Part shown: piece by piece, positions 54,929 through 64,000 of the stretch
Layout of the letters: each line of letters opens with the position of its first letter
Position numbering within the stretch: position 1 is the first letter of the stretch
DNA from: Bradyrhizobium hereditatis
GTDB lineage: Bacteria; Pseudomonadota; Alphaproteobacteria; Rhizobiales; Xanthobacteraceae
Assembly (NCBI RefSeq): GCF_020329435.1
Contig: NZ_JAGKJK010000002.1
Span: forward strand, 248,001 to 312,000
DNA length: 64,000 nucleotides
Reading direction: 5' to 3'
Program-made: the position numbers and the translations under genes
Notes under the pieces: generated by a model
Told to the model about the DNA's origin: nothing
The model's database searches: none
What the model saw: only the letters and a program-made list of their open reading frames with translations

Positions 54929-56149
54929 TCAGTTCGTCTTTCCGAACAGCAGCGGCAACTGACGCGGGCCGCGAACGGTGCCCTCCGACCACGTCACCTT
55001 GCCGGCCGGATCGAGCCTGAAATCCGGAATCCGCTTCAGCCACTCCTCGATCGCAACAGTCATTTCCATGCGGGCGAGGTTGGAGCCGACGCAGCGGTGA
55101 ATGCCGAGGCCGAATGCGGCGTGGCGGTTCTCCTTGCGGTCGATCACCACCTTGTCGGCGTCGGGGAACATCGCAGGATCACGGTTCGCGGCGGGGAAGG
55201 ACAGCAGAACCATATTGCCGGGCTTGATCGGGCAGCCGCAGACGGTGGTTTCCTTCATCACCTCGCGCGCCATCGTCACCGGCGAATAGGCGCGCAGCAG
55301 TTCTTCAACGGCAAGCGGCATCAGTTCGGGCTCCTTGACCAGGCGCTCGCGGTCATCGGGCGTCTTCGCCAGATGCCACAGCGAGGAGCCGATCGCGCTC
55401 CACGTGGTGTCGATGCCGGCGATCAGCAACAGCCGCAGCGAACCCAGCACGTGTTCATCCGGCAGCGGATTCCCGTCCTTGTCCCTTGCCTTCATCAAGG
55501 TCGAGATCAGATCGTCGGTCGGATCTTTCCTGCGCTGCTCGAGATGAGCGGCGAAGTAGCCGGTCATCTCCCTCACCGCCTCCATCAGCGCATTTTCGTC
55601 CTTGATGCCGAGTTCGAGGATGCTGTGAATCCACTTGATGAAGAGATCGCCGTCTTTCTCGGGAATTCCGAGCATATGCGCGATCGCGCGCACCGGCACG
55701 TGCTTGGTGTAGCGTGCGGCGGCATCGCATTTGCCGTCGGCAATGAACTCGTCGATCAGCTCGTTGCAGATCGCGCGCACCCGCGGCTCGAGCTTCTTCA
55801 TCGCGTCCGGCGTGAACGGCGGCAGCAGCAATTGCTTGGCCGGCTTGTGCTCGGGGGGATCGGACGTGATCGGCGGCGCCCGCGCCGTGATCTCCGGCCG
55901 CACATCGCGCACGATGACACGCCGGGATGAGAAGTGCTCGGTGTCGTAGGCGATTTCCTTCACCGCCTGGTAGGTGGTCGGCATGTAGCAGCCGAGAAAG
56001 CGCTCGGTGTGGACGACCGGGGAAGCTGCCCGCAATTTTTCCCAGATTGGAAACGGGTTCTCCGTCCATGCCGGATCGGTGTGGTCGAAATCGTTGATCC
56101 AGTCGGTGACCGGCGGATGTTCAGGCATGATGCTGGCGGAATCGGACAT
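54929..56149 (-). CDS. Cytochrome P450
   Basis: A 406-residue soluble bacterial P450 (CYP). The I-helix oxygen motif is AGIDTTWSA, the ExxR is EELLR, and the haem loop is FGLGIHRCVGSNLARMEM with the thiolate Cys. The N-terminus lacks a membrane anchor, as in bacterial class I enzymes. Its partner is the [3Fe-4S] ferredoxin 62 bases upstream. It would hydroxylate a terpenoid, fatty or aromatic compound; substrate unknown. Confidence 0.93.
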   Translation of the reverse strand: MSDSASIMPEHPPVTDWINDFDHTDPAWTENPFPIWEKLRAASPVVHTERFLGCYMPTTYQAVKEIAYDTEHFSSRRVIVRDVRPEITARAPPITSDPPEHKPAKQLLLPPFTPDAMKKLEPRVRAICNELIDEFIADGKCDAAARYTKHVPVRAIAHMLGIPEKDGDLFIKWIHSILELGIKDENALMEAVREMTGYFAAHLEQRRKDPTDDLISTLMKARDKDGNPLPDEHVLGSLRLLLIAGIDTTWSAIGSSLWHLAKTPDDRERLVKEPELMPLAVEELLRAYSPVTMAREVMKETTVCGCPIKPGNMVLLSFPAANRDPAMFPDADKVVIDRKENRHAAFGLGIHRCVGSNLARMEMTVAIEEWLKRIPDFRLDPAGKVTWSEGTVRGPRQLPLLFGKTN

Positions 56150-56211
56150 CGGAGCAATTCCTCTGCTGGGTTCGTTCAGATCTACGCGGGCTACATCGAT
56201 CTCGGAGCGGA

Positions 56212-56421
56212 CTATTCTTCGGTCACCTCGATGGCAATTTCCGGACAGTTACTCTGGGCGAGGTAAGCCTTGTCTTCCAGGCCTGCAGGCACGGTGCCGT
56301 CGCCGGCTTCGTGCGCATTGCCGTATTCGTCGAGATCGAATAGTTCGGGTGCCAATGATTTGCAGCGCGCGTGTCCCTGGCATTTGTCCTGGTCGACGCG
56401 GATCTTCAGCTTTCCAGCCAT
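56212..56421 (-). CDS. [3Fe-4S]-type ferredoxin, P450 partner
   Basis: A 69-residue ferredoxin. The cluster motif CQGHARCKSLAPELF (C-x2-H-x2-C) with a later Cys-Pro (SNCPEIAI) is the [3Fe-4S] pattern where His replaces the fourth Cys. ATG at 56419-56421 follows AAGGGAAA. It is directly upstream of the P450 in the same direction, so it is the likely electron donor. A ferredoxin reductase is not present here. Confidence 0.9.
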   Translation of the reverse strand: MAGKLKIRVDQDKCQGHARCKSLAPELFDLDEYGNAHEAGDGTVPAGLEDKAYLAQSNCPEIAIEVTEE

Positions 56422-56571
56422 CGCAGCGTTTCCCTTTTTGTGGCGCGCATTATCCTGCACTGCCTTGCCTCGGACGCGGCGGATCAATCCCGCCGGCTGA
56501 GCGCGAAGTTATATCATATTACATTCGCGTTGCCGTTGTGCTGTCAAGGCAAAAGTTATAGATGGAACCAA

Positions 56572-57210
56572 ATGCCGCCACGACCTGCACGCAAGGCGCT
56601 GAACGCCTATCACCATGGGGATCTCCGGGATGCCCTGGTTCAGGCCGCGCTGCACGAAGTCGAGCTCGGCGGACCCGAAGCGGTCAGCATCAGTGCGCTT
56701 GCCAAGAAGCTCGGGGTCTCTCAGCCGGCGCCCTACAAGCATTTTGCCGATCGCGAGACGCTGCTGACGGCTGTTACGGCTGAAGCCTTCCGCCAGTTCA
56801 GCGCCATGATGCGTGCGGCGATTGAAAAGCCGTCAAAGCAGTCGAAACTGTCGCGCTTCGCGCAGCTCACGCTCGATTTTGGCCTGCGCCGCAACGGCAT
56901 CTATCGCCTGATGTTCGCGTCGAGAACCATGGCATGCGCACCGAAAGGCAGCGAGCTGCACAGCGCGGCCATGGAGACGTTCGAGCTGCTGGTGGAGGCG
57001 CTGGAGGCGCCGGCCGTCGGCCTGTTGCGCGAGCGCAGCGCCCTGAAGATCTGGGCCTCTCTGCATGGTGTCGTCATGCTCGCCGAACAAGGATTGCTCA
57101 CCGGCCAGGTTGCCCATGTCAGCCGCGAGGAGCTGGTCGAAGACATCGTGCAGGAGACCAAGCTCGCGCTGTCGGTCGCCATCGAAGCGGCCGGCAAGGC
57201 CGGCTCGTGA
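56572..57210 (+). CDS. TetR-family regulator, divergent from ferredoxin-P450
   Basis: A 212-residue regulator. The helix-turn-helix GPEAVSISALAKKLGVSQPA then PYKHFADRETLL is at residues about 35-70. ATG 56572 is chosen; the long upstream frame overlaps the ferredoxin promoter. It is divergent to the ferredoxin/P450 pair, sharing a 150-base intergenic region, so it probably represses the pair. The AT-rich AAGTTATATCATATTACAT at 56505-56523 may hold a binding or promoter site. Confidence 0.9.
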   Translation: MPPRPARKALNAYHHGDLRDALVQAALHEVELGGPEAVSISALAKKLGVSQPAPYKHFADRETLLTAVTAEAFRQFSAMMRAAIEKPSKQSKLSRFAQLTLDFGLRRNGIYRLMFASRTMACAPKGSELHSAAMETFELLVEALEAPAVGLLRERSALKIWASLHGVVMLAEQGLLTGQVAHVSREELVEDIVQETKLALSVAIEAAGKAGS

Positions 57211-57384
57211 TAGCGAAGGCTCCACGAGAGGCTTCTTCCGCCGCCGACAATACAGACCATTAGTCGGCAAGTCGCACAGAACGTACCTCTGGCGACAACA
57301 CGTCGTGAGACGCACCTCCTCGCTCCCCCCGCACCGCGCAAATGCGCCACACCTGCCACAGGATCGAACGCCCGTCGCGCACGG

Positions 57385-58380
57385 ATGCTTGTATTCTCCA
57401 TGGCCAAATGGTCATCTCGGCCGATCAAAGGCGGCATTGATTTGAGCACCGGTTTCACCAATTTCCCCGTATCTCGCCGTCTGCCATTCGGGCGGAAGTG
57501 GCTCGTCAGAAGCACGGTGCTCGGCGCGCTGTTCACATTGTGCCTATCCGGACTCGCCCTTGGAAACGACGAGACCGACGACGAGGAGGATGAGGCCCCA
57601 ACCAAGCCGACCCTGCCCAATCTCTACCTCGACATGAGAATCATCTACTCGACGCTACCCGCCGGCTCGCTTTCGATCGGCTTCGCCGCGCCTCCATTAC
57701 TATCAAGGCTGACGAACCTTTCCTCGCTGCGAACCCAGACCCTGCCGTCCAGCCAAAGCCTCTCGACCGACCTGCCGTTGACCGTCGATGTCAACGACCG
57801 GCTCTCGGTCTATGGCGGTGTCAGCGGAGCTACTTCGCAGGCGGGCACCGATCCCTGGACGACGTTCTCGATCTACGCTTTCACTGTCGGATTCCAGGCC
57901 GACATCTATCAGCAGAACGGCGGAACGTTTCCGACGATCACCGTTCAAGCGAACGCGACGCGATCGACTTCCGAAGCGCCGCTGGCTACGACCGCTTACA
58001 ACACCATCCTCGAGGCGAGCTACGCGCTGGATGCGGATGAGACGCGCGGGCTGCTTGCTGGCGCGCAATACACCCGCGTCCTGGTCGATACGCCGCTCGC
58101 CCGCGTCAGCCCCGATATCATGGGCTATGTCGGCGGCTATTATCAGTGGGACAACAATTGGAAGTTCACCGGCCGCGTCGGCGTGCAGTCCTTCGGTGGC
58201 GCGCAGATTCTGAACCTGACGCCGTTTCCAGCGTTTACGCAGCCGATCCTGCGGCTCGACCTCGACCGGATGGACGACGACGACAATCGCCTGTTCGGTA
58301 TCACCGCGCAGATCGCCTGGGCACCGAAGCCGTCCTATCAGCTCACGCTGCGAACGCCGCTTTACGCGATCAAGAACTAA
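57385..58380 (+). CDS. Outer-membrane beta-barrel-like orphan protein
   Basis: A 331-residue exported protein. Near residue 38-60 is a hydrophobic signal (WLVRSTVLGALFTLCLSGLA, cleavage before LGNDE), preceded by a long N-terminus, so the true start may be later or a non-standard one. An acidic stretch DETDDEEDEAP follows, then alternating beta strands (LSVYGGVSGATSQAGTDPWT, TVGFQADIYQQNGGTF) typical of a barrel. No family is recognised. The start 57385 lacks a good ribosome site; 57400 is also possible. Confidence 0.6.
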   Translation: MLVFSMAKWSSRPIKGGIDLSTGFTNFPVSRRLPFGRKWLVRSTVLGALFTLCLSGLALGNDETDDEEDEAPTKPTLPNLYLDMRIIYSTLPAGSLSIGFAAPPLLSRLTNLSSLRTQTLPSSQSLSTDLPLTVDVNDRLSVYGGVSGATSQAGTDPWTTFSIYAFTVGFQADIYQQNGGTFPTITVQANATRSTSEAPLATTAYNTILEASYALDADETRGLLAGAQYTRVLVDTPLARVSPDIMGYVGGYYQWDNNWKFTGRVGVQSFGGAQILNLTPFPAFTQPILRLDLDRMDDDDNRLFGITAQIAWAPKPSYQLTLRTPLYAIKN

Positions 58381-58456
58381 CAACGAAGCCGGAAAACACC
58401 GATCGATCGCTGTGGCCAATGTGACCGTTCAGAACGGCGGACCATTCAGTCTGCCT

Positions 58457-61114
58457 TCATGCCGGATGCGGGTCGCGCACCGCCGCGCCGCGTAGCAGCT
58501 TGCCGATCTCCGGCTTGCAGGCCCCGCAATTGGTGCCGGCCTTCAGGCAGGTGCCGATATCGTCGACACTGGCCGCCCCTTTGCGAATTTCCGCCGAGAT
58601 CTGATGCTGCCCGACGCCGAAGCACGAGCAGACGATCGGCCCGACGTCCTGGCCGGCATCCAGCGGCTGCCCCGTCAGCAGCGACATCCGCGCATTCGCG
58701 GACAAGGCCGGCTCCGCCAACAGGCCCGTCAGCCACGACCGCGAGACCAGCTTGTGATCGGGTGCGATGAAAACGCAGCCCTCCAGCCGGCCGTCGCGAA
58801 CGGCGGCGTAACGGAAGCGGCCGGCCTTCGGATCGCGATAGGCGATCCATTCGATATCGTGTCCGACGCGAAGCTGCTCCCGCGCCCAGTCGCGCCAGCT
58901 CGGCTGCCGCTCGTCGAAGGCCAGCTCCATCCGCCAACAGGTCCCCGAGCGACCACCGACCCAGTACCCCGCGGCGGGACGTTCGATCTCCCGGCGGCTG
59001 AGGATGAAGACATGCCATTTCGGCAAATAGGCTGCCGCCCTGACCGGCGTATGCTTGGACTCAGGCTGTCCAGAGATCGGATCAGTCGCCGGATTGACTA
59101 GCGCATTGACCCGGCCATCGCCGGCATACTCGCCATTCCAATGCATCGGCACGAACACGCAGCCGCGCCGCTGCTCGGCGGTGACGACAACGCGCGCCAC
59201 CATCTCGCCCCACGGGCTGGTCAGCCGGGCGAGTGCGCCATTCTCGACGCCGGCCATACGCGCATCGTCAGGATGGAATTCGGCATAAGGCTCGAAAACA
59301 TGTGCGAGTAGCCGCGGCGATTTTCCAGTCCGCGTCATCGTATGCCATTGATCGCGGACCCGGCCGGTATTGAGCACCAGCGGATAGTCGCGGCTCGTTG
59401 CGTTCACGGAGGCGCGCGGCGTCACCGGCACGAAACGGGCCTTTCGATCGGGAGTGAAGAACTCGCGCGTTTCGAACATCCGCGGCGTGCCGGTCGGATA
59501 CTCCCGCGTCACCGGCCACTGGATCGGGGTCAGCGCATCATAGGCGCGATCATCGAGCGTCCGTAGCGCCGAGAGATCGAAATCACGCGTCCCGTCATTC
59601 TCGAAACTGGAAAGGCCCGCGTGCTCGCGGAAGATCGCAGCAGCGTTCGAATAATCGAATCCAGAAAAGCCCATGCGCCGGGCGACGTCGCAGACAACCT
59701 GCCAATCGGCCCTTGCAGCACCTGGCGTGGGCAGGAACCGCCGTTGCCGGGAAATGCGGCGTTCGGAATTGGTGACGGTACCGTCCTTTTCGCCCCAGGT
59801 GAGCGCGGGCAGCAACACATGGGCATGACGCGTGGTGTCGGTGTGGCGCATGCAATCGGAGACGACAACAAGTTCGCATGCATCTAGTCCGCGGCGCACG
59901 CGATCGGCATCCGGCAGGCTGACCAGCGGATTGGTCGACATGATCCAGAGCGCCTTGATGCGCTGGTCGGCGATCGCGTCAAACATGTCGATCGCCTTGA
60001 GGCCCTGCTTGTCCGCGACGACAGGCGATTGCCAGAACCGCTGGACGATGTCGCGATGCCGCGAATTCTCGATGTCCATATGCGCGGCGAGCTGATTTGC
60101 CAGCCCGCCGACTTCCCGGCCACCCATGGCGTTGGGCTGTCCGGTCAGCGAGAACGGCCCCATGCCGGGCCGCCCGATCCGGCCAGTCAGCAAATGACAG
60201 TTGATGATCGAATTGACCTTGTCGACCCCGCTGCTCGACTGATTGATGCCCTGCGAATAAAGCGTGACGACGCGTTCGGTCTTGGCGAACCAGTCGAAGA
60301 ACAACGCCACGGCGCCTTCGGACAGGCCGCAGATGTCGGCAGTCTGGGCAACCGTCTGGCCGGCGACCTGCTTGAGCGCCGCTTCGGCGCCGGTGGTGCA
60401 GCTCTCCACGAATGCGCGGTCGATGGCACCGCGCGACGCAAGATGCGCGAGCAGCCCGTTGAACAGCACCGAGTCGCTGCCCGAGCGAAGCGGCAGGTGT
60501 AGATCGGCGCCATCGCATGTAGCCGTGTGCCGCGGATCGATGACAACGATGCGGCACGCGGGATTGCTGGCCTTGGCGGCCATCATGCGCTGATAGAGGA
60601 TCGGATGGCACCAGGCCGCATTGGAGCCGACAAGGACCAGGAGATCGGCGCTTTCGAGATCCTCATAGCAGCCCGGGACGGTATCGCTGCCGAACGCGCG
60701 CTTGTGGCCCGCCACGCTCGAGGCCATGCACAGCCGGGAATTGGTATCGATGTTAGCCGTGCCGATGAAGCCTTTGGCGAGCTTGTTGATGACGTAATAA
60801 TCCTCGGTGAGGATCTGGCCGGAGACGTAGAAGGCGACCGCGTCAGGCCCATGCTCGCGAATGATCTTGCCAAATCCCTCCGCGACGTGATCGAGCGCAA
60901 TATCCCAGCTGGTTTCCTGCCCGTTGACGATGGGCGCAAGCAGCCGTCCCTCAAGGCCGACGGTCTCGGCGAGCGCCGATCCCTTCCCACACAGCTTTCC
61001 AAAATTAGCGGGATGAAGCGGATCGCCACGGACGGTCACCGCGCCAGTGGCATCCCTGTCAGCGAGAACGCCGCAGCCGACGCCGCAATACGGACAGGTT
61101 GTCTTCACGGGCAC
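58457..61114 (-). CDS. nasA: Assimilatory nitrate reductase catalytic subunit with BFD-like [2Fe-2S] domain
   Basis: An 885-residue molybdopterin oxidoreductase reducing nitrate to nitrite in the cytoplasm. The N-terminus has the [4Fe-4S] motif CPYCGVGCG (Cys 7, 10, 14) with Cys42. Long Mo-bisMGD domains follow (VGLEGRLLAPIVNGQ, SQGINQSSSGVDKVN, LPALTWGEKDGTVTNSER). The C-terminal 50 residues are a BFD-like [2Fe-2S] domain (VCSCFGVGQHQIS, GTNCGACKPEIGKLL). GTG at 61112-61114 is the start. It follows nirD by 12 bases, so nirB-nirD-nasA is one operon. No separate NasB flavoprotein is visible here. Confidence 0.94.
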   Translation of the reverse strand: MPVKTTCPYCGVGCGVLADRDATGAVTVRGDPLHPANFGKLCGKGSALAETVGLEGRLLAPIVNGQETSWDIALDHVAEGFGKIIREHGPDAVAFYVSGQILTEDYYVINKLAKGFIGTANIDTNSRLCMASSVAGHKRAFGSDTVPGCYEDLESADLLVLVGSNAAWCHPILYQRMMAAKASNPACRIVVIDPRHTATCDGADLHLPLRSGSDSVLFNGLLAHLASRGAIDRAFVESCTTGAEAALKQVAGQTVAQTADICGLSEGAVALFFDWFAKTERVVTLYSQGINQSSSGVDKVNSIINCHLLTGRIGRPGMGPFSLTGQPNAMGGREVGGLANQLAAHMDIENSRHRDIVQRFWQSPVVADKQGLKAIDMFDAIADQRIKALWIMSTNPLVSLPDADRVRRGLDACELVVVSDCMRHTDTTRHAHVLLPALTWGEKDGTVTNSERRISRQRRFLPTPGAARADWQVVCDVARRMGFSGFDYSNAAAIFREHAGLSSFENDGTRDFDLSALRTLDDRAYDALTPIQWPVTREYPTGTPRMFETREFFTPDRKARFVPVTPRASVNATSRDYPLVLNTGRVRDQWHTMTRTGKSPRLLAHVFEPYAEFHPDDARMAGVENGALARLTSPWGEMVARVVVTAEQRRGCVFVPMHWNGEYAGDGRVNALVNPATDPISGQPESKHTPVRAAAYLPKWHVFILSRREIERPAAGYWVGGRSGTCWRMELAFDERQPSWRDWAREQLRVGHDIEWIAYRDPKAGRFRYAAVRDGRLEGCVFIAPDHKLVSRSWLTGLLAEPALSANARMSLLTGQPLDAGQDVGPIVCSCFGVGQHQISAEIRKGAASVDDIGTCLKAGTNCGACKPEIGKLLRGAAVRDPHPA

Positions 61115-61126
61115 GGGCGATCACCC

Positions 61127-61462
61127 TCACTCGGCGGGCACGGTTGCTACCGCCTGCACGCCAAGCCAGACGATGCCGTTCTCCACTTTGGTCGGGTGCG
61201 CGCGCGTACATCCCTCATCAGGCGCGACCGCCATGCCGCTTTTGAGCTCAATGACGAAATTGTGCAGCGGACAGGTGACGCGCTTGTTGTGGACGATGCC
61301 TTGCGACAACGGCCCGCCCTTGTGCGGGCAGCGATCATCCAGCGCGAATACCTCGTCATCGCTGGTCCGGAATACCGCGATGTTGCCAGAGGCGGTCCGC
61401 ACCACGCGCGAGCCGAGAACGGGAATATCATTCAGAGTCCCGATTTCGATCCATTTGGTCAT
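61127..61462 (-). CDS. nirD: Assimilatory nitrite reductase small subunit (Rieske type)
   Basis: A 111-residue Rieske ferredoxin-like subunit of NADH-dependent nitrite reductase. The [2Fe-2S] ligands are in CPHKGG and CPLHNF (Cys 45, His 47, Cys 64, His 67). The ATG at 61460-61462 overlaps the nirB stop (ATGA). It pairs with NirB. Confidence 0.94.
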   Translation of the reverse strand: MTKWIEIGTLNDIPVLGSRVVRTASGNIAVFRTSDDEVFALDDRCPHKGGPLSQGIVHNKRVTCPLHNFVIELKSGMAVAPDEGCTRAHPTKVENGIVWLGVQAVATVPAE

Positions 61463-63918
61463 GCGAGTTCCAACTCCGCCAGCGGGGTGAATTCGTTGCG
61501 ATCGACGCCGCGCTCGGCGCGCGCCGCCCAGGGATCGCTCTGCGAGAATTGCTGCGAATGGGCGAAGCGGCTGAACAGCGCCTTGCGGTTGGCGACATCG
61601 TCGACCACCTGCTTGCGGATCGCATCGAGACCGACCCGATCGCACCACTTGTACATGCGCTCCAGATACCAGCCCTGCTCGCGATAGAGCTGCGTCAGCG
61701 CGGCGATGATTTCGAGCGTCTCCTCTTCAGTCGCCACCTTGGTGAGGAACTCCGTCCCCTTGATGTGCAGGCCGGCCGCGCCAGCGAAATGGATCTCGTA
61801 ACCGGAATCGACGCAGACGACGCCGACGTCCTTGCAGGTAGCCTCCGCGCAGTTACGCGGACAGCCTGATACCGCGAGCTTCACCTTGGCCGGCGTCCAT
61901 GAGCCCCACATGAACTTTTCGAGCTTGATGCCGAGGCCGGTGGAGTCCTGCGTGCCGAAGCGGCACCATTCCGAACCGACACAGGTCTTCACCGTGCGCA
62001 AGCCCTTGGCATAGGCATGGCCCGATACCATCCCGGCCTTGTTGAGGTCGGCCCACACCGCGGGCAGATCCTCCTTCTTGACGCCGAGCAGATCGATGCG
62101 CTGTCCGCCCGTCACCTTGACCGTCGGGATGTTGAACTTGTCTGCAACATCAGCGATGGCGCGGAGTTCATCTGGCGTGGTGACGCCACCCCACATCCGC
62201 GGCACGACCGAATAGGTCCCGTCCTTCTGGATGTTGGCGTGGACGCGCTCGTTGATGTAGCGCGACTGCTGATCGTCGCGGTACTCGCCGGGCCAGGTCG
62301 CGAGCAGATAATAGTTCAGGGCGGGCCGGCAGGAGTGGCATCCGTTCGCCGTCTTCCAGTCCATGAACTTCATGACGTCGGGGATGGTCTTCAATCCATT
62401 CTCGACGATGACACGGCGCGCGTCGTCATGGCTGTGATCGGTGCAGGCGCAGATCGGCTTGACCTTCGGCGCTGCCGAATAGTCGCCGCCGAGCGTGAAC
62501 GCTAGAACTTGCTCAACGAGGCCGGTACATGAGCCGCACGAGGACGATGCCTTGGTGTGAGCGCGCACATCATCGATCGTAAACAGCTTCTTTTCGCTGA
62601 TCGCCTTGACGATCGTGCCCTTGCAGACGCCGTTGCATCCGCAGATTTCCGTATCGTCGCTCATGGCGGCGACCGAATTCTTGCCGCTGTGGCCGCCATC
62701 GCCGAGATTGGCGGCGCCGAACACCAGCCGCTCGCGCATGTGGGACACGTCGGTGCCGTCGCGCAGATGCTGGAAGTACCACGGGCCGTCGACGGTATCG
62801 CCATAGAGCACGGCGCCGACGATTCGCTTGTCGCGCAGGATGATCCGCTTGTAGACGCCGCGCGAGGCGTCCTGCATCACGATCTCTTCCTTGTCCGCGC
62901 CTGGCGCGAAGTCGCCGGCGGAGAACAGGTCGATCCCGGTCACCTTCAGCTTGGTCGAAACGACCGAACCGTCATAGGTGGCAAAACCCTTCATGGCGAG
63001 ATGATTGGCGCAGACCTTAGCCTGGTCGAACAAGGGCGCCACGAGGCCGTAGGTTTGGCGGCGGTGCTGCACGCATTCGCCAACCGCATAGATGCGACCA
63101 TCGTAAGTCTGCATGGTATCGGAGACGACGATGCCGCGCTCGCAGTAGAGGCCGGCCTTGCGCGCCAACTCGACATTCGGGCGGATACCGACCGCCATTA
63201 CGACGAGATCCGCCGGAATCTCCTCGCCGTCGGCAAAGCGCACGCCGGTCACGCGATCCGTACCCAGGATCGCTTCGGTCTGCGCAGGCATCTTGAACAC
63301 CATGCCGCGCTCTTCCAGCGACTTGCGCAAGAGTCCGCCCGCGACCTGATCGAGCTGACGCTCCATCAGCGTGTCGAGCAGATGCACGACGGTGACGTTC
63401 ATGCCGCGCTTCATCAGGCCGTTGGCCGCCTCGAGACCGAGCAAGCCGCCACCGATCACGACGGCGTTCTTGTAGCTCGTCGACGCCTTGACCATGTGCT
63501 CGACGTCCTGAATGTCGCGGAAGCCGATGACACCAGGCAGATCCTTGCCCGGAAGCGGCAGCATGATCGGGTTGGAGCCGGTGGCGATCAGCAGGCGATC
63601 ATAGGGCACCCGCGCGCCCTCGGCGGTGACGACCTCGCAGGTGCGCCGATCGATCATCTCGATCATCTCGCCCTTGCGCAGCGTGATCCCGTTATCCTCG
63701 TACCACTGCTCCGTGTTCAGCATGATGTCGTCAACGGTCTTCTCGCCGGCGAGCACGGGCGACAGCAGAATGCGATTGTAGTTGCCGTATGGCTCGGAGC
63801 CGAAGACGGTGATGTCGTAGAGATCAGGCGCGCGATCCAGCAGCACTTCCACGGTGCGAATGCCGGCCATGCCGTTGCCGATCACCACCAACTTGGGCTT
63901 ATTCACTTTATCGAGCAT
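61459..63918 (-). CDS. nirB: Assimilatory nitrite reductase large subunit
   Basis: An 819-residue enzyme reducing nitrite to ammonium with NADH. Domains in order: FAD/NAD pyridine-nucleotide reductase (LVVIGNGMAGIRTVEVLLDR; VVIGGGLLGLEAANGLMKR), two BFD-like [2Fe-2S] segments (ICGCNGVCKG..CGSCTG; ICACTD..CHSCRP), nitrite/sulfite reductase ferredoxin-like domain, and the C-terminal sirohaem/[4Fe-4S] site with CVGSEWCRFG and SGCPRNC. ATG 63916-63918 follows GAGAG. First visible gene of nirB-nirD-nasA; transporter genes might lie upstream beyond the window. Confidence 0.95.
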   Translation of the reverse strand: MLDKVNKPKLVVIGNGMAGIRTVEVLLDRAPDLYDITVFGSEPYGNYNRILLSPVLAGEKTVDDIMLNTEQWYEDNGITLRKGEMIEMIDRRTCEVVTAEGARVPYDRLLIATGSNPIMLPLPGKDLPGVIGFRDIQDVEHMVKASTSYKNAVVIGGGLLGLEAANGLMKRGMNVTVVHLLDTLMERQLDQVAGGLLRKSLEERGMVFKMPAQTEAILGTDRVTGVRFADGEEIPADLVVMAVGIRPNVELARKAGLYCERGIVVSDTMQTYDGRIYAVGECVQHRRQTYGLVAPLFDQAKVCANHLAMKGFATYDGSVVSTKLKVTGIDLFSAGDFAPGADKEEIVMQDASRGVYKRIILRDKRIVGAVLYGDTVDGPWYFQHLRDGTDVSHMRERLVFGAANLGDGGHSGKNSVAAMSDDTEICGCNGVCKGTIVKAISEKKLFTIDDVRAHTKASSSCGSCTGLVEQVLAFTLGGDYSAAPKVKPICACTDHSHDDARRVIVENGLKTIPDVMKFMDWKTANGCHSCRPALNYYLLATWPGEYRDDQQSRYINERVHANIQKDGTYSVVPRMWGGVTTPDELRAIADVADKFNIPTVKVTGGQRIDLLGVKKEDLPAVWADLNKAGMVSGHAYAKGLRTVKTCVGSEWCRFGTQDSTGLGIKLEKFMWGSWTPAKVKLAVSGCPRNCAEATCKDVGVVCVDSGYEIHFAGAAGLHIKGTEFLTKVATEEETLEIIAALTQLYREQGWYLERMYKWCDRVGLDAIRKQVVDDVANRKALFSRFAHSQQFSQSDPWAARAERGVDRNEFTPLAELELA

Positions 63919-64000
63919 GCTCTCTGATCCAGGTTCCGACGGCCCCGCTCGGCGACGCAGCCCTGCATCGGCGATCGGCAAATAAGATTGGTTGATTGGG

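Noticed and set aside
62557..63927. 456-codon plus-strand frame opposite nirB
   Set aside because: It is antisense to a certain gene with full motif content and has no homology-like motifs.

Overview
The window (about 64 kb, high GC, no tRNA, rRNA, CRISPR array or phage genes seen) looks like chromosome of an alphaproteobacterium of the Bradyrhizobium / Nitrobacteraceae type. The basis is protein character, the rhizobial-type glycerol ABC transporter locus, the very large load of fatty-acid and small-molecule catabolism genes, BA14K and other small rhizobial proteins, and short dispersed palindromic repeats typical of that group. Species cannot be fixed from this alone.

Layout. 1-8317 (all minus): a glycerol uptake and oxidation locus glpR, ridA-like, glpD, glpS, glpT, glpP, glpQ, glpU, glpV (glpV runs off the left edge). 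8542-10209: small secreted proteins and a YciA-type thioesterase. 10206-15852 (minus): a tight four-gene beta-oxidation operon fadE, thiolase, fadB/fadJ, yciA. 16102-22028: cell-envelope and miscellaneous genes (SMP-30 lactonase, beta-lactamase-fold esterase, voltage-sensor potassium channel with a zinc ribbon, L,D-transpeptidase, flavin reductase). 22179-27209 (minus): an RND efflux operon (lipoprotein adaptor, pump, TetR). 27463-32880: histone-H1-like repeat protein, YcaQ-family protein, a long intergenic region with two CRP/FNR-type palindromes, an OmpA-family protein, a PMT-type glycosyltransferase and an autotransporter remnant. 32999-42408: metabolic genes (VOC, crotonase, cupin, 2-hydroxyacid dehydrogenase, FKBP, GGT, trhO, slyX, hemE, GMC oxidoreductase). 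42505-51264: an accessory-looking catabolic island with MarR and GntR regulators, a NitT/TauT-type ABC importer with two different permeases (one frameshifted), a deacetylase, FAH hydrolase, MetE-like protein and SnoaL-like protein. 51362-57210: Tlde1-domain protein, then a P450/ferredoxin/TetR xenobiotic-type group with a gene-remnant scar. 57385-63918: an outer-membrane-like orphan, then nirB-nirD-nasA for assimilatory nitrate/nitrite reduction.

How it works together: glycerol enters through GlpSTPQUV, is presumably phosphorylated by a kinase outside the window, and is oxidised by GlpD under GlpR control; fatty acyl-CoA is degraded by the fad operon; nitrate is reduced by NasA and NirBD. 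Points most worth a second look are the complementary motif loss in the two glycerol-transporter ATPases, the phased/inverted CGAAA array before glpD, a dispersed repeat that supplies the GlpS C-terminus, the frameshifted permease inside an unexplained catabolic island, and the channel with a zinc-ribbon tail. No completely new system is proven; the 43.9-51.3 kb island is the best candidate for an undescribed pathway.
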